From Arthrobacter sunyaminii (GTDB taxonomy: Bacteria; Actinomycetota; Actinomycetes; Actinomycetales; Micrococcaceae), in NCBI RefSeq assembly GCF_018866305.1, contig NZ_CP076456.1, forward strand, positions 434,001 to 498,000: 64,000 bases of DNA, given 5' to 3'. Position 1 is the first letter of the stretch; each line of letters begins with the position of its first letter. Of this stretch, positions 7,633 to 16,014 are shown one piece after another. The notes below the pieces were generated by a model. That model worked only from the letters and a program-made list of their open reading frames with translations. It ran no database searches and was not told the origin of the DNA. Position numbers and translations under genes: made by a program.

Positions 7633-9924
7633 ATGAGTGAGAATCGCCGGCGCCGGGCCGCTCCCGGAAAACCTGAGGACAGTGACGTCCTGGTGCAGGA
7701 TCCGGACCTTCCGCCGGTGGCCCTGGACGCCGAAACGGCAGACGCCCAGGATCGGGAATGGACTCCGCTGAAGATCGCCATTTGGGCCGGCATTGCGCTG
7801 CTGGGCGGCGTGAGCTGGTACATGCTGGCGCTGGTCCGCGGGGAAACCGTCAACGCCATCTGGTTTGTGTTCGCCGCTGTCTGCACGTACTTCATCGCGT
7901 ACCGCTTCTACTCCAAGTTCATTGAGCGCAAACTCCTTCGGCCCAATGACCTCCGGGCCACCCCGGCGGAGTACAAGGCGGACGGCAAGGATTATGCCGG
8001 CACGGACCGACGCGTCCTTTACGGGCACCACTTCGCGGCCATTGCAGGAGCGGGACCCCTGGTGGGGCCGGTCCTGGCTGCCCAGATGGGCTACCTGCCC
8101 GGCACCATCTGGATCATCATCGGCGTCGTCCTGGCCGGCGCCGTCCAGGATTATCTGGTCATGTTCTTCTCCATGCGCCGCGGCGGGCGCTCGCTGGGCC
8201 AGATGGCCCGCGAGGAACTGGGACGAGTGGGCGGCACCGCGGCCCTGATCGCCACCCTTGCCATCATGATCATCATCGTGGCCATCCTGGCCCTGGTGGT
8301 TGTCAATGCACTGGCCGAGAGCCCGTGGGGCGTCTTCTCCGTGGGGATGACCATCCCCATTGCCCTGTTCATGGGCGTGTACCTGCGGTTCCTGCGTCCG
8401 GGCAGAGTCACCGAAGTGTCCCTCATCGGTTTTGTCCTGCTGCTGCTGGCCATCATCGGCGGCGGCATGATCGCGGACACCGCGCTCGGCGACGCACTGA
8501 CCCTGGACAAAACCGTCATCGCCTGGGGCATCATCATTTACGGGTTCATTGCCGCAGTGCTGCCCGTCTGGCTGCTGCTGGCACCCCGTGACTACCTGTC
8601 CACCTTCATGAAGGTGGGAACGATCGTGATGCTGGCGGTGGCCATCATCATCGTCCGGCCGGAAATCACCGTACCGGCCATCAGCGAATTCGCGTCAACG
8701 GACAACGGCCCGGTAGTGGCCGGCCCCCTGTTCCCGTTCCTCTTCGTCACCATCGCCTGCGGAGCCCTGTCCGGGTTCCATGCCCTGATCGCCTCCGGAA
8801 CCACTCCGAAGATGATCGAGAAGGAACGGCAGACCCGCTTCATCGGCTACGGCGGCATGCTGATGGAATCCTTCGTGGCCATCATGGCCCTGGTCGCAGC
8901 CATCTCCATTGACCGCGGCATCTACTTCGCCATGAACTCCTCGGCCGCAGCCACCGGCGGCACCGTGGAAGGCGCCGTCGCCTTCGTCAACAGCCTGGGC
9001 CTGGCCGGCGTGAACCTGACTCCGGAAATGCTCACCAACATGGCCTCAAACGTGGGCGAGGAATCCATCGTGTCGCGCACCGGCGGTGCACCCACGCTGG
9101 CAGTCGGGCTCGCCCAGATCATGCAGAGCTTTATCGGCGGTTCCTCAATGATGGCGTTCTGGTACCACTTCGCCATCATGTTCGAAGCCCTGTTCATCCT
9201 CACCGCAGTGGACGCAGGCACCCGCGTGGCCCGGTTCATGCTGCAGGACTCCATCGGCAACTTCATTCCCAAGTTCCGTGACACCTCCTGGCGTACCGGA
9301 GCCTGGATCTGTACGGCCGTCATGGTGGGAGGTTGGGGCTCGATCCTGATCATGGGGGTCACGGATCCGCTGGGCGGCATCAATACCCTGTTCCCGCTCT
9401 TCGGCATCGCCAACCAGCTGCTGGCGGCAATAGCCCTGGCCATCTGCCTGGCCATTCTGGCGAAGAAGAACGTGTTCAAATACATCTGGATTGTGGTGCT
9501 GCCGCTGGCGTTCGCGTCCGTGGTGACCATCACCGCCTCCATGTACAAGATCTTCTCCACCGTTCCGGCCGTGGGTTACTGGGCGCAGCACAACGCCTTC
9601 AAGGGAGCCCTCGAGCGGGGCGAGACCAGCTTCGGAACGGCCAAGACGGTGGCAGCCATGGAAGCGGTGGTCCGGAACACCTTCATTCAGGGCACGCTGT
9701 CCATCGTGTTTGTCACCCTCGCCATCATCGTCATTGTCACGGCCATTCTCGCGAGCATCCGCTCGTACCGGTCCGGCGGTGCGCCCAGTGCCGAGGACCC
9801 CGCGGTTCCCTCGCGGATGTTCGCACCGTCGGGCTTCCTCGCCACGCCGGCGGAGAAGAAAATCCAGGCGCAGTGGGATGCCCTCCCCGAGGACCGTAAG
9901 GTCGTCCGGAAGGCCCATTCGTGA
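7633..9924 (+). CDS. cstA: Carbon starvation protein CstA, peptide/pyruvate transporter
   Basis: ATG 7633 is preferred because AAAGGGA lies upstream; a longer in-frame start at 7516 would add 39 poorly conserved residues. The 763-residue protein has a charged, acidic N-terminus (about 40 residues) followed by about 16 hydrophobic membrane segments. Family landmarks include YGHHFAAIAGAGPLVGPVLA, GAVQDYLVMFFSMRRGGRS and SGFHALIASGTTPKMI. CstA proteins are inner-membrane importers of peptides or pyruvate induced on carbon limitation. The stop overlaps the start of the next small gene (GTGA), matching the usual cstA-ybdD pairing. Confidence 0.95.
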   Translation: MSENRRRRAAPGKPEDSDVLVQDPDLPPVALDAETADAQDREWTPLKIAIWAGIALLGGVSWYMLALVRGETVNAIWFVFAAVCTYFIAYRFYSKFIERKLLRPNDLRATPAEYKADGKDYAGTDRRVLYGHHFAAIAGAGPLVGPVLAAQMGYLPGTIWIIIGVVLAGAVQDYLVMFFSMRRGGRSLGQMAREELGRVGGTAALIATLAIMIIIVAILALVVVNALAESPWGVFSVGMTIPIALFMGVYLRFLRPGRVTEVSLIGFVLLLLAIIGGGMIADTALGDALTLDKTVIAWGIIIYGFIAAVLPVWLLLAPRDYLSTFMKVGTIVMLAVAIIIVRPEITVPAISEFASTDNGPVVAGPLFPFLFVTIACGALSGFHALIASGTTPKMIEKERQTRFIGYGGMLMESFVAIMALVAAISIDRGIYFAMNSSAAATGGTVEGAVAFVNSLGLAGVNLTPEMLTNMASNVGEESIVSRTGGAPTLAVGLAQIMQSFIGGSSMMAFWYHFAIMFEALFILTAVDAGTRVARFMLQDSIGNFIPKFRDTSWRTGAWICTAVMVGGWGSILIMGVTDPLGGINTLFPLFGIANQLLAAIALAICLAILAKKNVFKYIWIVVLPLAFASVVTITASMYKIFSTVPAVGYWAQHNAFKGALERGETSFGTAKTVAAMEAVVRNTFIQGTLSIVFVTLAIIVIVTAILASIRSYRSGGAPSAEDPAVPSRMFAPSGFLATPAEKKIQAQWDALPEDRKVVRKAHS

Positions 9925-10133
9925 CCCCGGCCGGTGCCCGGACGGCAGGGATGAGGGACGGGCTTCGAGGGTTCGTCCGGTTCTTCCGCGACGTCATGGG
10001 TGAAGACGCCTACCGGAAGTACGTGTCCTTCCACCGGGCCTCCGGATGCACTGGGCCGCTGCTCAGCGAACGTGAGTTCTGGAAGGACAAAATGGACCGC
10101 CAGGACGCAAACCCGGCGGGCCGCTGCTGCTGA
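9921..10133 (+). CDS. YbdD/YjiX family small protein (DUF466)
   Basis: This 70-residue protein starts at GTG 9921, overlapping the cstA stop by four bases (GTGA), with GGAAGG just upstream; ATG 9951 is an alternative start. The C-terminal pattern SEREFWKDKMDRQ followed by a terminal RCC is the hallmark of the YbdD family. Family members are always found beside CstA-type transporters and are thought to be needed for transport activity. Translational coupling through the overlap implies matched expression with CstA. A strong hairpin follows. Confidence 0.88.
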   Translation: MTPAGARTAGMRDGLRGFVRFFRDVMGEDAYRKYVSFHRASGCTGPLLSEREFWKDKMDRQDANPAGRCC

Positions 10134-10150
10134 CGGATCCAGTTTCATGA

Positions 10151-10192
10151 CGATGACGGCGGCACCAGCCCGGGTGCCGCCGTCATCGTTTG
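10151..10192 (+). terminator. Hairpin terminator of cstA-ybdD
   Basis: A 16-bp perfect stem (10151-10166 with 10173-10188, GATGACGGCGGCACC type) with a 6-base loop is followed by TTTG. Confidence 0.8.
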
Positions 10193-10286
10193 CGCGGCAG
10201 CTGCAGGCAACGGACCGGACAGCCCGAAGCATGTCGTTATGTTTCCCGGCCTTGAGCGTCCGCCGCGCATCGGCCTACCGTGAAGA

Positions 10287-10548
10287 ATGGGACATCACCG
10301 GAATGCCGAGAACATGCCGCAGGACGAGCACCTGCGCGATGACATCAACCTCCCCGTCACAGATACGGCCGACAACGGGAATGAACACTTGGCCGAGGAC
10401 ATTAACCTGCCACGGGAATCAGGGGTGGGGCCCCGAATTTGATGACCGGCACTACACCGCCGGACAGCTCAATGCCGGCCAGCAGGTCGCGGGCCTGAGC
10501 CCGAGCGGGGAGTACGCGAAAATGCGGGAGGAAGAGCTCGAAAACTAG
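10287..10548 (+). pseudogene. Small acidic protein, apparently split by a +1 frameshift
   Basis: The frame starting at ATG 10287 reads 51 codons and stops at 10440-10442. Its product carries a repeated DINLP motif (DDINLPVTD and EDINLPRESG). If one G of the GGGG run at 10422-10425 is removed, the frame continues to 10548 and gives an 86-residue soluble, highly charged protein ending AKMREEELEN; the second part (GWGPEFDDRHYTAGQLNAG) has clear protein-like composition. The start lies 5 bases after TACCGT, which looks like a -10 box. I do not recognise a known family. Either the gene is broken or the G run is a sequencing error; intact neighbours and similar small indels in the second rRNA operon favour an error. 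Confidence 0.55.
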
Positions 10549-10591
10549 CTCGCCACCGGGTAATCAGGGTCAACCATGAGAGCATTAACGC

Positions 10592-11293
10592 ATGACTGAA
10601 GAGAACGGATCCGCCGACCGCGGGACTGCGGCGCGTGCGCCCAAATCCGACGATTCATCACGTGCCGGGAAAGTCGGAGGTGTTGAGGCGCCGTCCAGCA
10701 ACCCGCCGGTGGGCGTTCCGGGCGCCGGCGGCGGAGCACCCGGCAACGGTGCGGAAAACCCTGCCTCCGGCGGCGACAGCGTAGCCGGTCCGCCAAAGCT
10801 GCGCGATCTGGTGGACCAGCCCGCAAAGGTCATGCGGATCGGAACCATGGTCAAGCAGCTCCTGGAGGAGGTCCGGAACGCGCCGCTGGATGACGCAGCG
10901 CGCAACCGCCTGGCGGAAATCCATGAGCGGTCCCTCCATGAACTTGAGGACGGACTCGCGCCTGAACTGGTGGAAGAACTCCACCGCATTAACGTGCCTT
11001 TCGGAGATGACACCGTTCCCACCGACGCCGAACTTCGCATCGCCCAGGCCCAGCTGGTCGGGTGGCTGGAAGGACTGTTCCGGGGCATTCAAACCGCCAT
11101 CGCAGCCCAGCAGACCGCCAACCAGCAAATGGCTTCACGTCTGCAGCTGCGCCAGCTCCCGCCCGGCACCGTCCTGGCCCCCGGCGTCATTATCGGCGAG
11201 AACGGTGAGCCGCGCCGTGCCGATTCATCGGCCCAGAGCCGCATCGGATCCACCAACCCCGAACCGCATGCCGGTCCCGGGCAATACCTGTAG
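10592..11293 (+). CDS. bpa: Bacterial proteasome activator Bpa
   Basis: The 233-residue protein has a disordered Gly/Pro/Ser-rich N-terminus (about 1-70), then the conserved helical core (LVDQPAKVMRIGTMVKQLL, followed by an ERSLHELEDGLAPELVEEL stretch and QLVGWLEGLFRGIQTA), and ends in GQYL. The C-terminal GQYL tail docks on the 20S proteasome in Mycobacterium Bpa (PafE). Bpa rings are ATP-independent gate openers that feed unfolded proteins to the proteasome. The next gene begins 5 bases after the stop, so the two are almost certainly one transcript. Identification rests on the core and tail together and is firm; proteasome genes themselves are not in this window. Confidence 0.93.
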   Translation: MTEENGSADRGTAARAPKSDDSSRAGKVGGVEAPSSNPPVGVPGAGGGAPGNGAENPASGGDSVAGPPKLRDLVDQPAKVMRIGTMVKQLLEEVRNAPLDDAARNRLAEIHERSLHELEDGLAPELVEELHRINVPFGDDTVPTDAELRIAQAQLVGWLEGLFRGIQTAIAAQQTANQQMASRLQLRQLPPGTVLAPGVIIGENGEPRRADSSAQSRIGSTNPEPHAGPGQYL

Positions 11294-11298
11294 GACCA

Positions 11299-11778
11299 AT
11301 GGCACTTTTTGCAGCCGCCCGGCAGGGGCGGAAGGACGACACCCAACTCGGAAAAGGCGTGTGGCGACGGGCCCATGACCGCTTTACCCGCGGTTTGGAC
11401 CGGTACCACCAGATGCTGGAGGGCGTGGAAGACGACGCCGTTTACAACGAGCTGGTGACGGTGGCCAACAGCTTGTCGGAGCTGCTGCCGCGGGTGCGGG
11501 AGGTGTGCATGGCTGCACAGCGCCGGCTGCCCAGCGACGGACAGGACATTCCGGGAGCCCTCATCGCCGTGCACCGCGCTCTCTCCCGCAGCGGCAACTC
11601 CCTGGCAGCCACCGCGGAGGCCGCGGCCATGTCCCGGCTTGAGGGCGAACGCTGGGGGTATGCCTCCGCCGGTCTGCAGAACGTTCACCGGCGGGCGCAG
11701 CTGGTCGCCGAAGACGTGCTGGAAGCTGAACGCGCACTGAAGGTCGCCGTCCCCGGACCCGCCGGCTCCAGAAAATAA
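11299..11778 (+). CDS. Conserved hypothetical helical protein, partner gene of bpa
   Basis: This 159-residue protein starts at ATG 11299, only 5 bases after bpa, which indicates co-transcription and probable translational coupling. It is predicted to be mostly alpha-helical and soluble: HDRFTRGLDRYHQMLEGV, then NELVTVANSLSELLPRVREV, then a long helix through the C-terminus. No signal peptide, membrane segment or catalytic motif is seen. I do not recognise a named family. The fixed position beside bpa suggests a link to proteasome function or substrate handling, but that is inference from gene order only. Confidence 0.75.
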   Translation: MALFAAARQGRKDDTQLGKGVWRRAHDRFTRGLDRYHQMLEGVEDDAVYNELVTVANSLSELLPRVREVCMAAQRRLPSDGQDIPGALIAVHRALSRSGNSLAATAEAAAMSRLEGERWGYASAGLQNVHRRAQLVAEDVLEAERALKVAVPGPAGSRK

Positions 11779-11863
11779 ATCCGCAAAACGGGAATAGGGC
11801 GGGTGCTTTTTTCGCGTCCAGCATAGAGGCGTCATTCAATGCCGGATACCGCCGGTCATTTGC

Positions 11864-11878
11864 GAAGATAGGCGAATG
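11864..11878 (+). promoter_or_regulatory. Putative -10 box of a leaderless promoter, aldo/keto reductase
   Basis: GAAGAT (11864-11869) ends 6 bases before the ATG at 11876. The first base departs from TAnnnT, so this is a weak example. Confidence 0.35.
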
Positions 11879-12712
11879 ACTACATCACCGGTTTTGACTT
11901 TCAATGACGGCAACACCATCCCCCAGCTCGGCTACGGCGTGTGGCAGGTTGAGGATGAAGTTGCCGAAAAGGTAGTGGGACAGGCATTCGAGGTTGGCTA
12001 CCGCCACATCGACACTGCCAAGATCTACGGCAACGAAGCCGGCGTTGGCCGTGCCATCGCTGCTACCTCTGTTCCCCGCGGGGACATGTTCATCACCACC
12101 AAGGTGTGGAACGCGGACCAGGGTTACGAAGAGACCCTGAAGGCCTTCGACGCTTCCATGGAACGCCTGGGCCTGGAAACCCTGGACCTGTACCTGATCC
12201 ACTGGCTGCAGCCGAAGCAGAACAAGTACGTGGACACCTGGAAGGCCCTGATCGAACTGCAGAAGCAGGGTCGCGTCAAGTCCATCGGTGTCTGCAACTT
12301 CACCGTGGAGGCGCTGCAGGAAATCATCGACGCCACCGGCGTTGTCCCGGTCCTGAACCAGGTTGAAACCCACCCGTACCTGAACCAGTCCGAGCTGCGT
12401 GCCTTCGAAGCCAAGCACAACATCCTGCATGAGTCCTGGTCCCCGCTGGGCTCCGGCAAGGGTCTGCTGGAAGATCCCAAGCTGGTGGAGATTGCCGCGA
12501 AGTACGACGGCGCCACCCCGGCCCAGGTGGTCATCGCCTGGCACCTGGCGCTGGGCAACATCGTGATTCCGAAGTCCGTGACCGAGTCCCGGATCAAGGA
12601 AAACTGGGAGTCCCTGGACCTCAAGCTTTCGGATGAGGACATCGACGCCATCAATGCCCTCGACAACGGCACACGCTACGGAGCGGACCCGGCCACAGCC
12701 GACTTCGCCTAG
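11876..12712 (+). CDS. Aldo/keto reductase (2,5-diketo-D-gluconate reductase type, AKR5)
   Basis: This 278-residue TIM-barrel oxidoreductase carries the full AKR catalytic tetrad: Asp and Tyr in HIDTAKIYGNEAGVG, Lys in TTKVWN and His in YLIHW. The C-terminal NADPH-binding motif IPKSVTESRIKEN is also present, and the length is normal. It would reduce aldehydes or ketones with NADPH in the cytosol; members of this branch act on diketogluconate, methylglyoxal and similar carbonyls, and the substrate cannot be fixed from sequence. No Shine-Dalgarno is visible before the ATG. It is a single gene ended by a bidirectional terminator. Confidence 0.92.
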   Translation: MTTSPVLTFNDGNTIPQLGYGVWQVEDEVAEKVVGQAFEVGYRHIDTAKIYGNEAGVGRAIAATSVPRGDMFITTKVWNADQGYEETLKAFDASMERLGLETLDLYLIHWLQPKQNKYVDTWKALIELQKQGRVKSIGVCNFTVEALQEIIDATGVVPVLNQVETHPYLNQSELRAFEAKHNILHESWSPLGSGKGLLEDPKLVEIAAKYDGATPAQVVIAWHLALGNIVIPKSVTESRIKENWESLDLKLSDEDIDAINALDNGTRYGADPATADFA

Positions 12713-12756
12713 GCCGCCGGTGGCCTCCGCCTCAGGATGCCACCGACGCGACACGC

Positions 12757-12791
12757 AAAAACCCCTGGAAACTGAGTTTCCAGGGGTTTTT
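12757..12791. terminator. Bidirectional Rho-independent terminator
   Basis: AAAAACCCCTGGAAAC, loop TGA, GTTTCCAGGGGTTTTT form a perfect stem with an A-tract on one side and a T-tract on the other. It serves the rightward reductase and the leftward tRNA-Thr. Confidence 0.95.
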
Positions 12792-12794
12792 CTG

Positions 12795-12870
12795 TGGAGC
12801 CTCCTGCCAGAATCGAACTGGCGACCTTCTCATTACGAGTGAGACGCTCTACCAACTGAGCTAAGGAGGC
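12795..12870 (-). tRNA. tRNA-Thr (anticodon CGT)
   Basis: The acceptor GCCTCCT pairs with AGGAGGC. The D-arm TAGCTCAGTTGGTAGAGC and T-arm GCCAGTTCGATTCTGGC are present, and the anticodon loop contains CTCGTAA, giving CGT. The discriminator is U, and an encoded CCA lies at 12795-12797 on the complement. Confidence 0.96.
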
Positions 12871-12949
12871 GGGCTTCACCTGTCCGCTAAGGGCCAGAAT
12901 CCACAAGGAACAACTTTATATGCCACAGCCCGGCTGGTCAAAACGGGCG

Positions 12950-13630
12950 TCATTGGGCCGGAGTTTCCGGCACGGCATAGAACCGGGACCATTTTCGGGC
13001 GGCCCCTGTCACCTGGTAGTAAACGTTGGCGAACGTTATGAGTACCACGGTGGTGAGCGCGGACAGTGCGGCCGACAGCGAAGGCACGCTGTCGACGGGC
13101 AGCGTGTAGGCCATGAAGATGCGCAGCACGCAGTCGATGATCAGCGCGAGGCCCCATGCCACCGAGGTGACCCGCCAAACCCGGCGGAAACGGGGCACGC
13201 GCTCCCAGACAGCGTCCCAGTCGCCGGGCCACCCAAAACGGCCCTGCAGCAGCGGTCTGCTGAACAGGTAGACCAGCGGCCGCCGGGTAAAAGCACTGGC
13301 CAGGAACCATGCTCCCGCGAGACCAGTGGCCCATGCACCCCGGGCCAGCAGGAAACGCACGTCGCCGGCGATCAGAGAAACTCCCGTGCTGAAGACCATC
13401 AGGGTGATCACGAAGGCCGTCACCGGTCCGAGCGTCCGCCGGCGGACAACGTCGACGGCGGTTCCGGCCAGGGAAACAGCGGTTCCCGCCAGCAGGGCCA
13501 GGTAGGCGCTGACACCCATGGCGCGGAGCCCGTAGAACAGCGCCAAAGGCAACAGCAGGTCGGCGGCCAGCCGCAGGCCGCGCATCAGCCGCTTTAGAGC
13601 GGAACCGTGCTGTACTGCCGGACGTTTCAC
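12950..13630 (-). CDS. Multi-pass membrane protein (VC0807-like)
   Basis: This 226-residue protein starts at GTG 13630 with GGAGGAG just upstream, 11 bases after the TetR gene. It has about five to six hydrophobic segments (for example AADLLLPLALFYGL, AYLALLAGTAVSLAG, TAFVITLMVFSTGVSLIAG, WGLALIIDCVLRIFMAY) and no known catalytic motif. It resembles the poorly characterised VC0807 membrane family, which is distantly like intracellular septation proteins. The tight pairing with a TetR regulator suggests that the regulator controls it, so an efflux or envelope-stress role is possible but unproven. Confidence 0.7.
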   Translation of the reverse strand: MKRPAVQHGSALKRLMRGLRLAADLLLPLALFYGLRAMGVSAYLALLAGTAVSLAGTAVDVVRRRTLGPVTAFVITLMVFSTGVSLIAGDVRFLLARGAWATGLAGAWFLASAFTRRPLVYLFSRPLLQGRFGWPGDWDAVWERVPRFRRVWRVTSVAWGLALIIDCVLRIFMAYTLPVDSVPSLSAALSALTTVVLITFANVYYQVTGAARKWSRFYAVPETPAQ

Positions 13631-13641
13631 CTCGCTCCTCC

Positions 13642-14235
13642 TTACATTTCGCGCCGGGTGCCCAGCTCAAAAAGCATCGCCAGCTCGCGGGCATAGGCAG
13701 TGCAGTCCAGCTCCGGTTCCCGCTCCAGCAGGAACGGCAGCCCGTCCACGCAGCGCTGGACGGCGGCTGCCATCACCAGGGGGTCAAAGGGCCGGAACTC
13801 TCCGGCCTCCTGTCCCCGGCGCAGCAGTTGCTCCAGCGGCGCCCCGGCCCCGGCATCGTCGGCTGCCGAATAATTCAGGGCTCCCGCCAGGAGAATTTCT
13901 GTCAGGGCCTTCATGGGTGCACGGTTCTCCGCAATGAACTGCACGGTCGCTTCGATGTACGCCCGCAGCTGGGCGGCAGCACTGACATGGGACCGCATTT
14001 CCCCGCCGGTCCAGTTGCCGATGGCGGTGATGACGTCCGCCGCCACGGCGGCCATCAGGTCGGCTTTTCCGGCGAAATGGTAGGAAATCAGGCGCGTGCT
14101 GGAGATTCCGGCGCGCTCAGCGATGCGGGCGAACGACGCACGGTCGTACCCCTGTTCAGCGATGACTTTGATGGTGGCGTCAATGATCTGGGTCCGCCGT
14201 GCGGCCCCGGTGACCGTCACCGGTCTTACCTGCAT
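13642..14235 (-). CDS. TetR-family transcriptional regulator
   Basis: With the start at ATG 14235 the protein is 197 residues; a start at 14283 would add 16 hydrophobic residues that do not fit the family. The N-terminal helix-turn-helix is clear: TQIIDATIKVIAEQGYDRAS, then FARIAERAGISSTRLISYHF and GKADLMAAV. The C-terminal ligand domain is typical in length. It probably represses itself and the membrane protein gene 11 bases downstream and is released by a small ligand. No strong Shine-Dalgarno is visible before either start. Confidence 0.9.
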   Translation of the reverse strand: MQVRPVTVTGAARRTQIIDATIKVIAEQGYDRASFARIAERAGISSTRLISYHFAGKADLMAAVAADVITAIGNWTGGEMRSHVSAAAQLRAYIEATVQFIAENRAPMKALTEILLAGALNYSAADDAGAGAPLEQLLRRGQEAGEFRPFDPLVMAAAVQRCVDGLPFLLEREPELDCTAYARELAMLFELGTRREM

Positions 14236-14284
14236 GAGTAAAAAATACGCCGCCGAAGTAACGGCGGCCAGAGGCTTCCACAAA

Positions 14285-14340
14285 ATAAAAAGAGCTGCCC
14301 TGCCTGGCCTGGATTCCAGACGCCGGCAGGGCAGCTCTTT
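14285..14340 (-). terminator. Terminator of the secreted peptidase gene
   Basis: On the minus strand AAAGAGCTGCCCTGCC pairs with GGCAGGGCAGCTCTTT across a loop of about 20 bases and is followed by TTATTTTG. It begins 9 bases beyond the stop codon of the peptidase gene. Confidence 0.85.
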
Positions 14341-14348
14341 ACAAAGGG

Positions 14349-15941
14349 TTAGGAGCAGACCTTGTCCTCGCCGGGCACGGTGCCGTCAATGAAGTAGTCG
14401 TCCACCGTATCGGCGATGCAGTCATCCCCGCGTCCATAGGCCGTGTGTCCCTCGCCCTCCCAGGTCACCAGGGTGGCCGAATCCAGCTGTTCGGCCAGTG
14501 CCACCGACCACTGGTACGGGGTGGCCGGATCGCCGGTGGTGCCGATGACCAGCAGCTCAGCGGCGCCTTCGGCCTTGATCTCGTGCGGGGTGTTGACCGG
14601 TTCGTAGGGCCAGGACTCGCACGTGATGCCGCCGTAACCGAGGAATTTCCCGATCGTGGGGGAGGCTTCTTCGAGTTTCTTCGCGTCCAGGGCCATCTGT
14701 TCGTCGTCGGCCGTCATCGGATAGTCCAGGCAGTTGATGGCGCTGAAGGCCACCGTGGTGTTGGACCCGTAGGTGCCGTCCGGCTGGCGGTCGGCGTTGA
14801 GGTCTGCAAGGTACAGCATCGTGGACGGATCACCCTGGAGCGCTTCATCAAGCGCCTGCGTGAGGATCGGCCAGTTGTCCGAGTTGTACAACGGCACGAT
14901 GAGGCCCGTGACAAAGGTGGACACGGTGACGGTCCGGCCGTCCTTGGCCGTCATGGGGCTGGCCTCGACCGAGGCGATCAGGTCCCGGATCGTCTGTACG
15001 GCCTCGTCGGTGCTGCCCGACAGGGGGCAGCTAGAGGAGGTCAAACAATCCTCTACGTAGGCACGGATGGCGTTTTCGAAGCCTTCCGCCTGCCCGAGAG
15101 TGATCTCTTCATTGCTGGCGGAAGGATCCAGGCCGCCGTCGAGAACCATGCGGCCCACTTTGTCGGGAAACAGTTCGGCGTAAGTGGCACCCAGGAAGGT
15201 GCCGTAGGAGAAGCCCAGGTAATTCAACTGCTTGTCACCGGCCACCGCGCGCAGGATGTCCATGTCCCGGGCCGCGCTGACAGTGTCCACGTGGCCCAGC
15301 AGTTCGCCGGTCTTCGCTTCGCATTTCGCCGCCAGTTCCCTTGCGTCCTCACGCGCGGCTTCCCGCCCGGCCGGTTCGGCCGGGTCGTAGTATTCTTCGC
15401 GAAGCGCGTCCAGCTCGGCATCGGTGAGGCATTCCACCGGGGTGGACCGTCCGACGCCGCGGGGGTCAAAGCCCAAGATGTTGAAGTTCTCCCGCAGCCG
15501 GTCCGTGGTTACGTAGTCCACGGACTCACGGACGGTGTCATAGCCGGAGCCCCCGGGACCGCCCGGATTCAGCAGGATGGTGCCCTGCGGCGTGTCATCG
15601 GACCGAGCCAGAATGGCGGCCAGTTCAATGCTCTCGCCCTCCGGATCCGCGTAGTCCAGCGGAACCTCCACCGTGGCGCACTGGAAGCTGCTTCTAAAAC
15701 CCGTCTCGCATTCTTCCCAGGTCACTTCCTGGCTGTAAAACGGCAGCAGGTCCTCGGGAACGTCTCCGATCACGTCAGCCGAGGCTGCCGTAGGAGCAGC
15801 GCTGGCGGACGTTGACGGGGAGGCAGTGCCGGTTTCATCCGACGCAGTGTCCCCGGTACAGGCAGTGATGCCCGTCAGCAGGACGACGGCGGACGCTGCA
15901 GCCAGCGCGAGTCGGGGAAAGCGGCGGCTGGCTGGGGTCAT
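14349..15941 (-). CDS. Secreted lipoprotein alpha/beta-hydrolase, tripeptidyl aminopeptidase-like
   Basis: This 530-residue protein starts at ATG 15941 with AGGAG 7 bases upstream. The N-terminus is a lipoprotein signal with lipobox ITAC (Cys about residue 28), followed by a Ser/Thr-rich linker. The alpha/beta-hydrolase core shows the oxyanion region NPGGPGGSGYD, GFDPRGVGRSTP, the nucleophile elbow LGFSYGTFLGATYAELFP (Ser), a late Asp in GTTGDPATPY and His in GEGHTAYGRG. The C-terminal TAP-like domain, with paired Cys, matches Streptomyces SlpD/SlpE and tripeptidyl aminopeptidases. It likely trims peptides outside the cell while anchored to the membrane. It is a single gene with its own terminator. 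Confidence 0.9.
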   Translation of the reverse strand: MTPASRRFPRLALAAASAVVLLTGITACTGDTASDETGTASPSTSASAAPTAASADVIGDVPEDLLPFYSQEVTWEECETGFRSSFQCATVEVPLDYADPEGESIELAAILARSDDTPQGTILLNPGGPGGSGYDTVRESVDYVTTDRLRENFNILGFDPRGVGRSTPVECLTDAELDALREEYYDPAEPAGREAAREDARELAAKCEAKTGELLGHVDTVSAARDMDILRAVAGDKQLNYLGFSYGTFLGATYAELFPDKVGRMVLDGGLDPSASNEEITLGQAEGFENAIRAYVEDCLTSSSCPLSGSTDEAVQTIRDLIASVEASPMTAKDGRTVTVSTFVTGLIVPLYNSDNWPILTQALDEALQGDPSTMLYLADLNADRQPDGTYGSNTTVAFSAINCLDYPMTADDEQMALDAKKLEEASPTIGKFLGYGGITCESWPYEPVNTPHEIKAEGAAELLVIGTTGDPATPYQWSVALAEQLDSATLVTWEGEGHTAYGRGDDCIADTVDDYFIDGTVPGEDKVCS

Positions 15942-16014
15942 CGTTGCTCCTGTAAGCGGTGGATGGTGCGATGGTTGTCAGCGGACTGGTGCTGGCCGTG
16001 CTGGCTGCGCGGGC

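Noticed and set aside
10000..10548. 182-codon frame covering ybdD and the small DINLP gene
   Set aside because: Its first part is a shadow of ybdD and runs through a terminator hairpin. Only the last about 42 codons look real, as the downstream half of the frameshifted gene.
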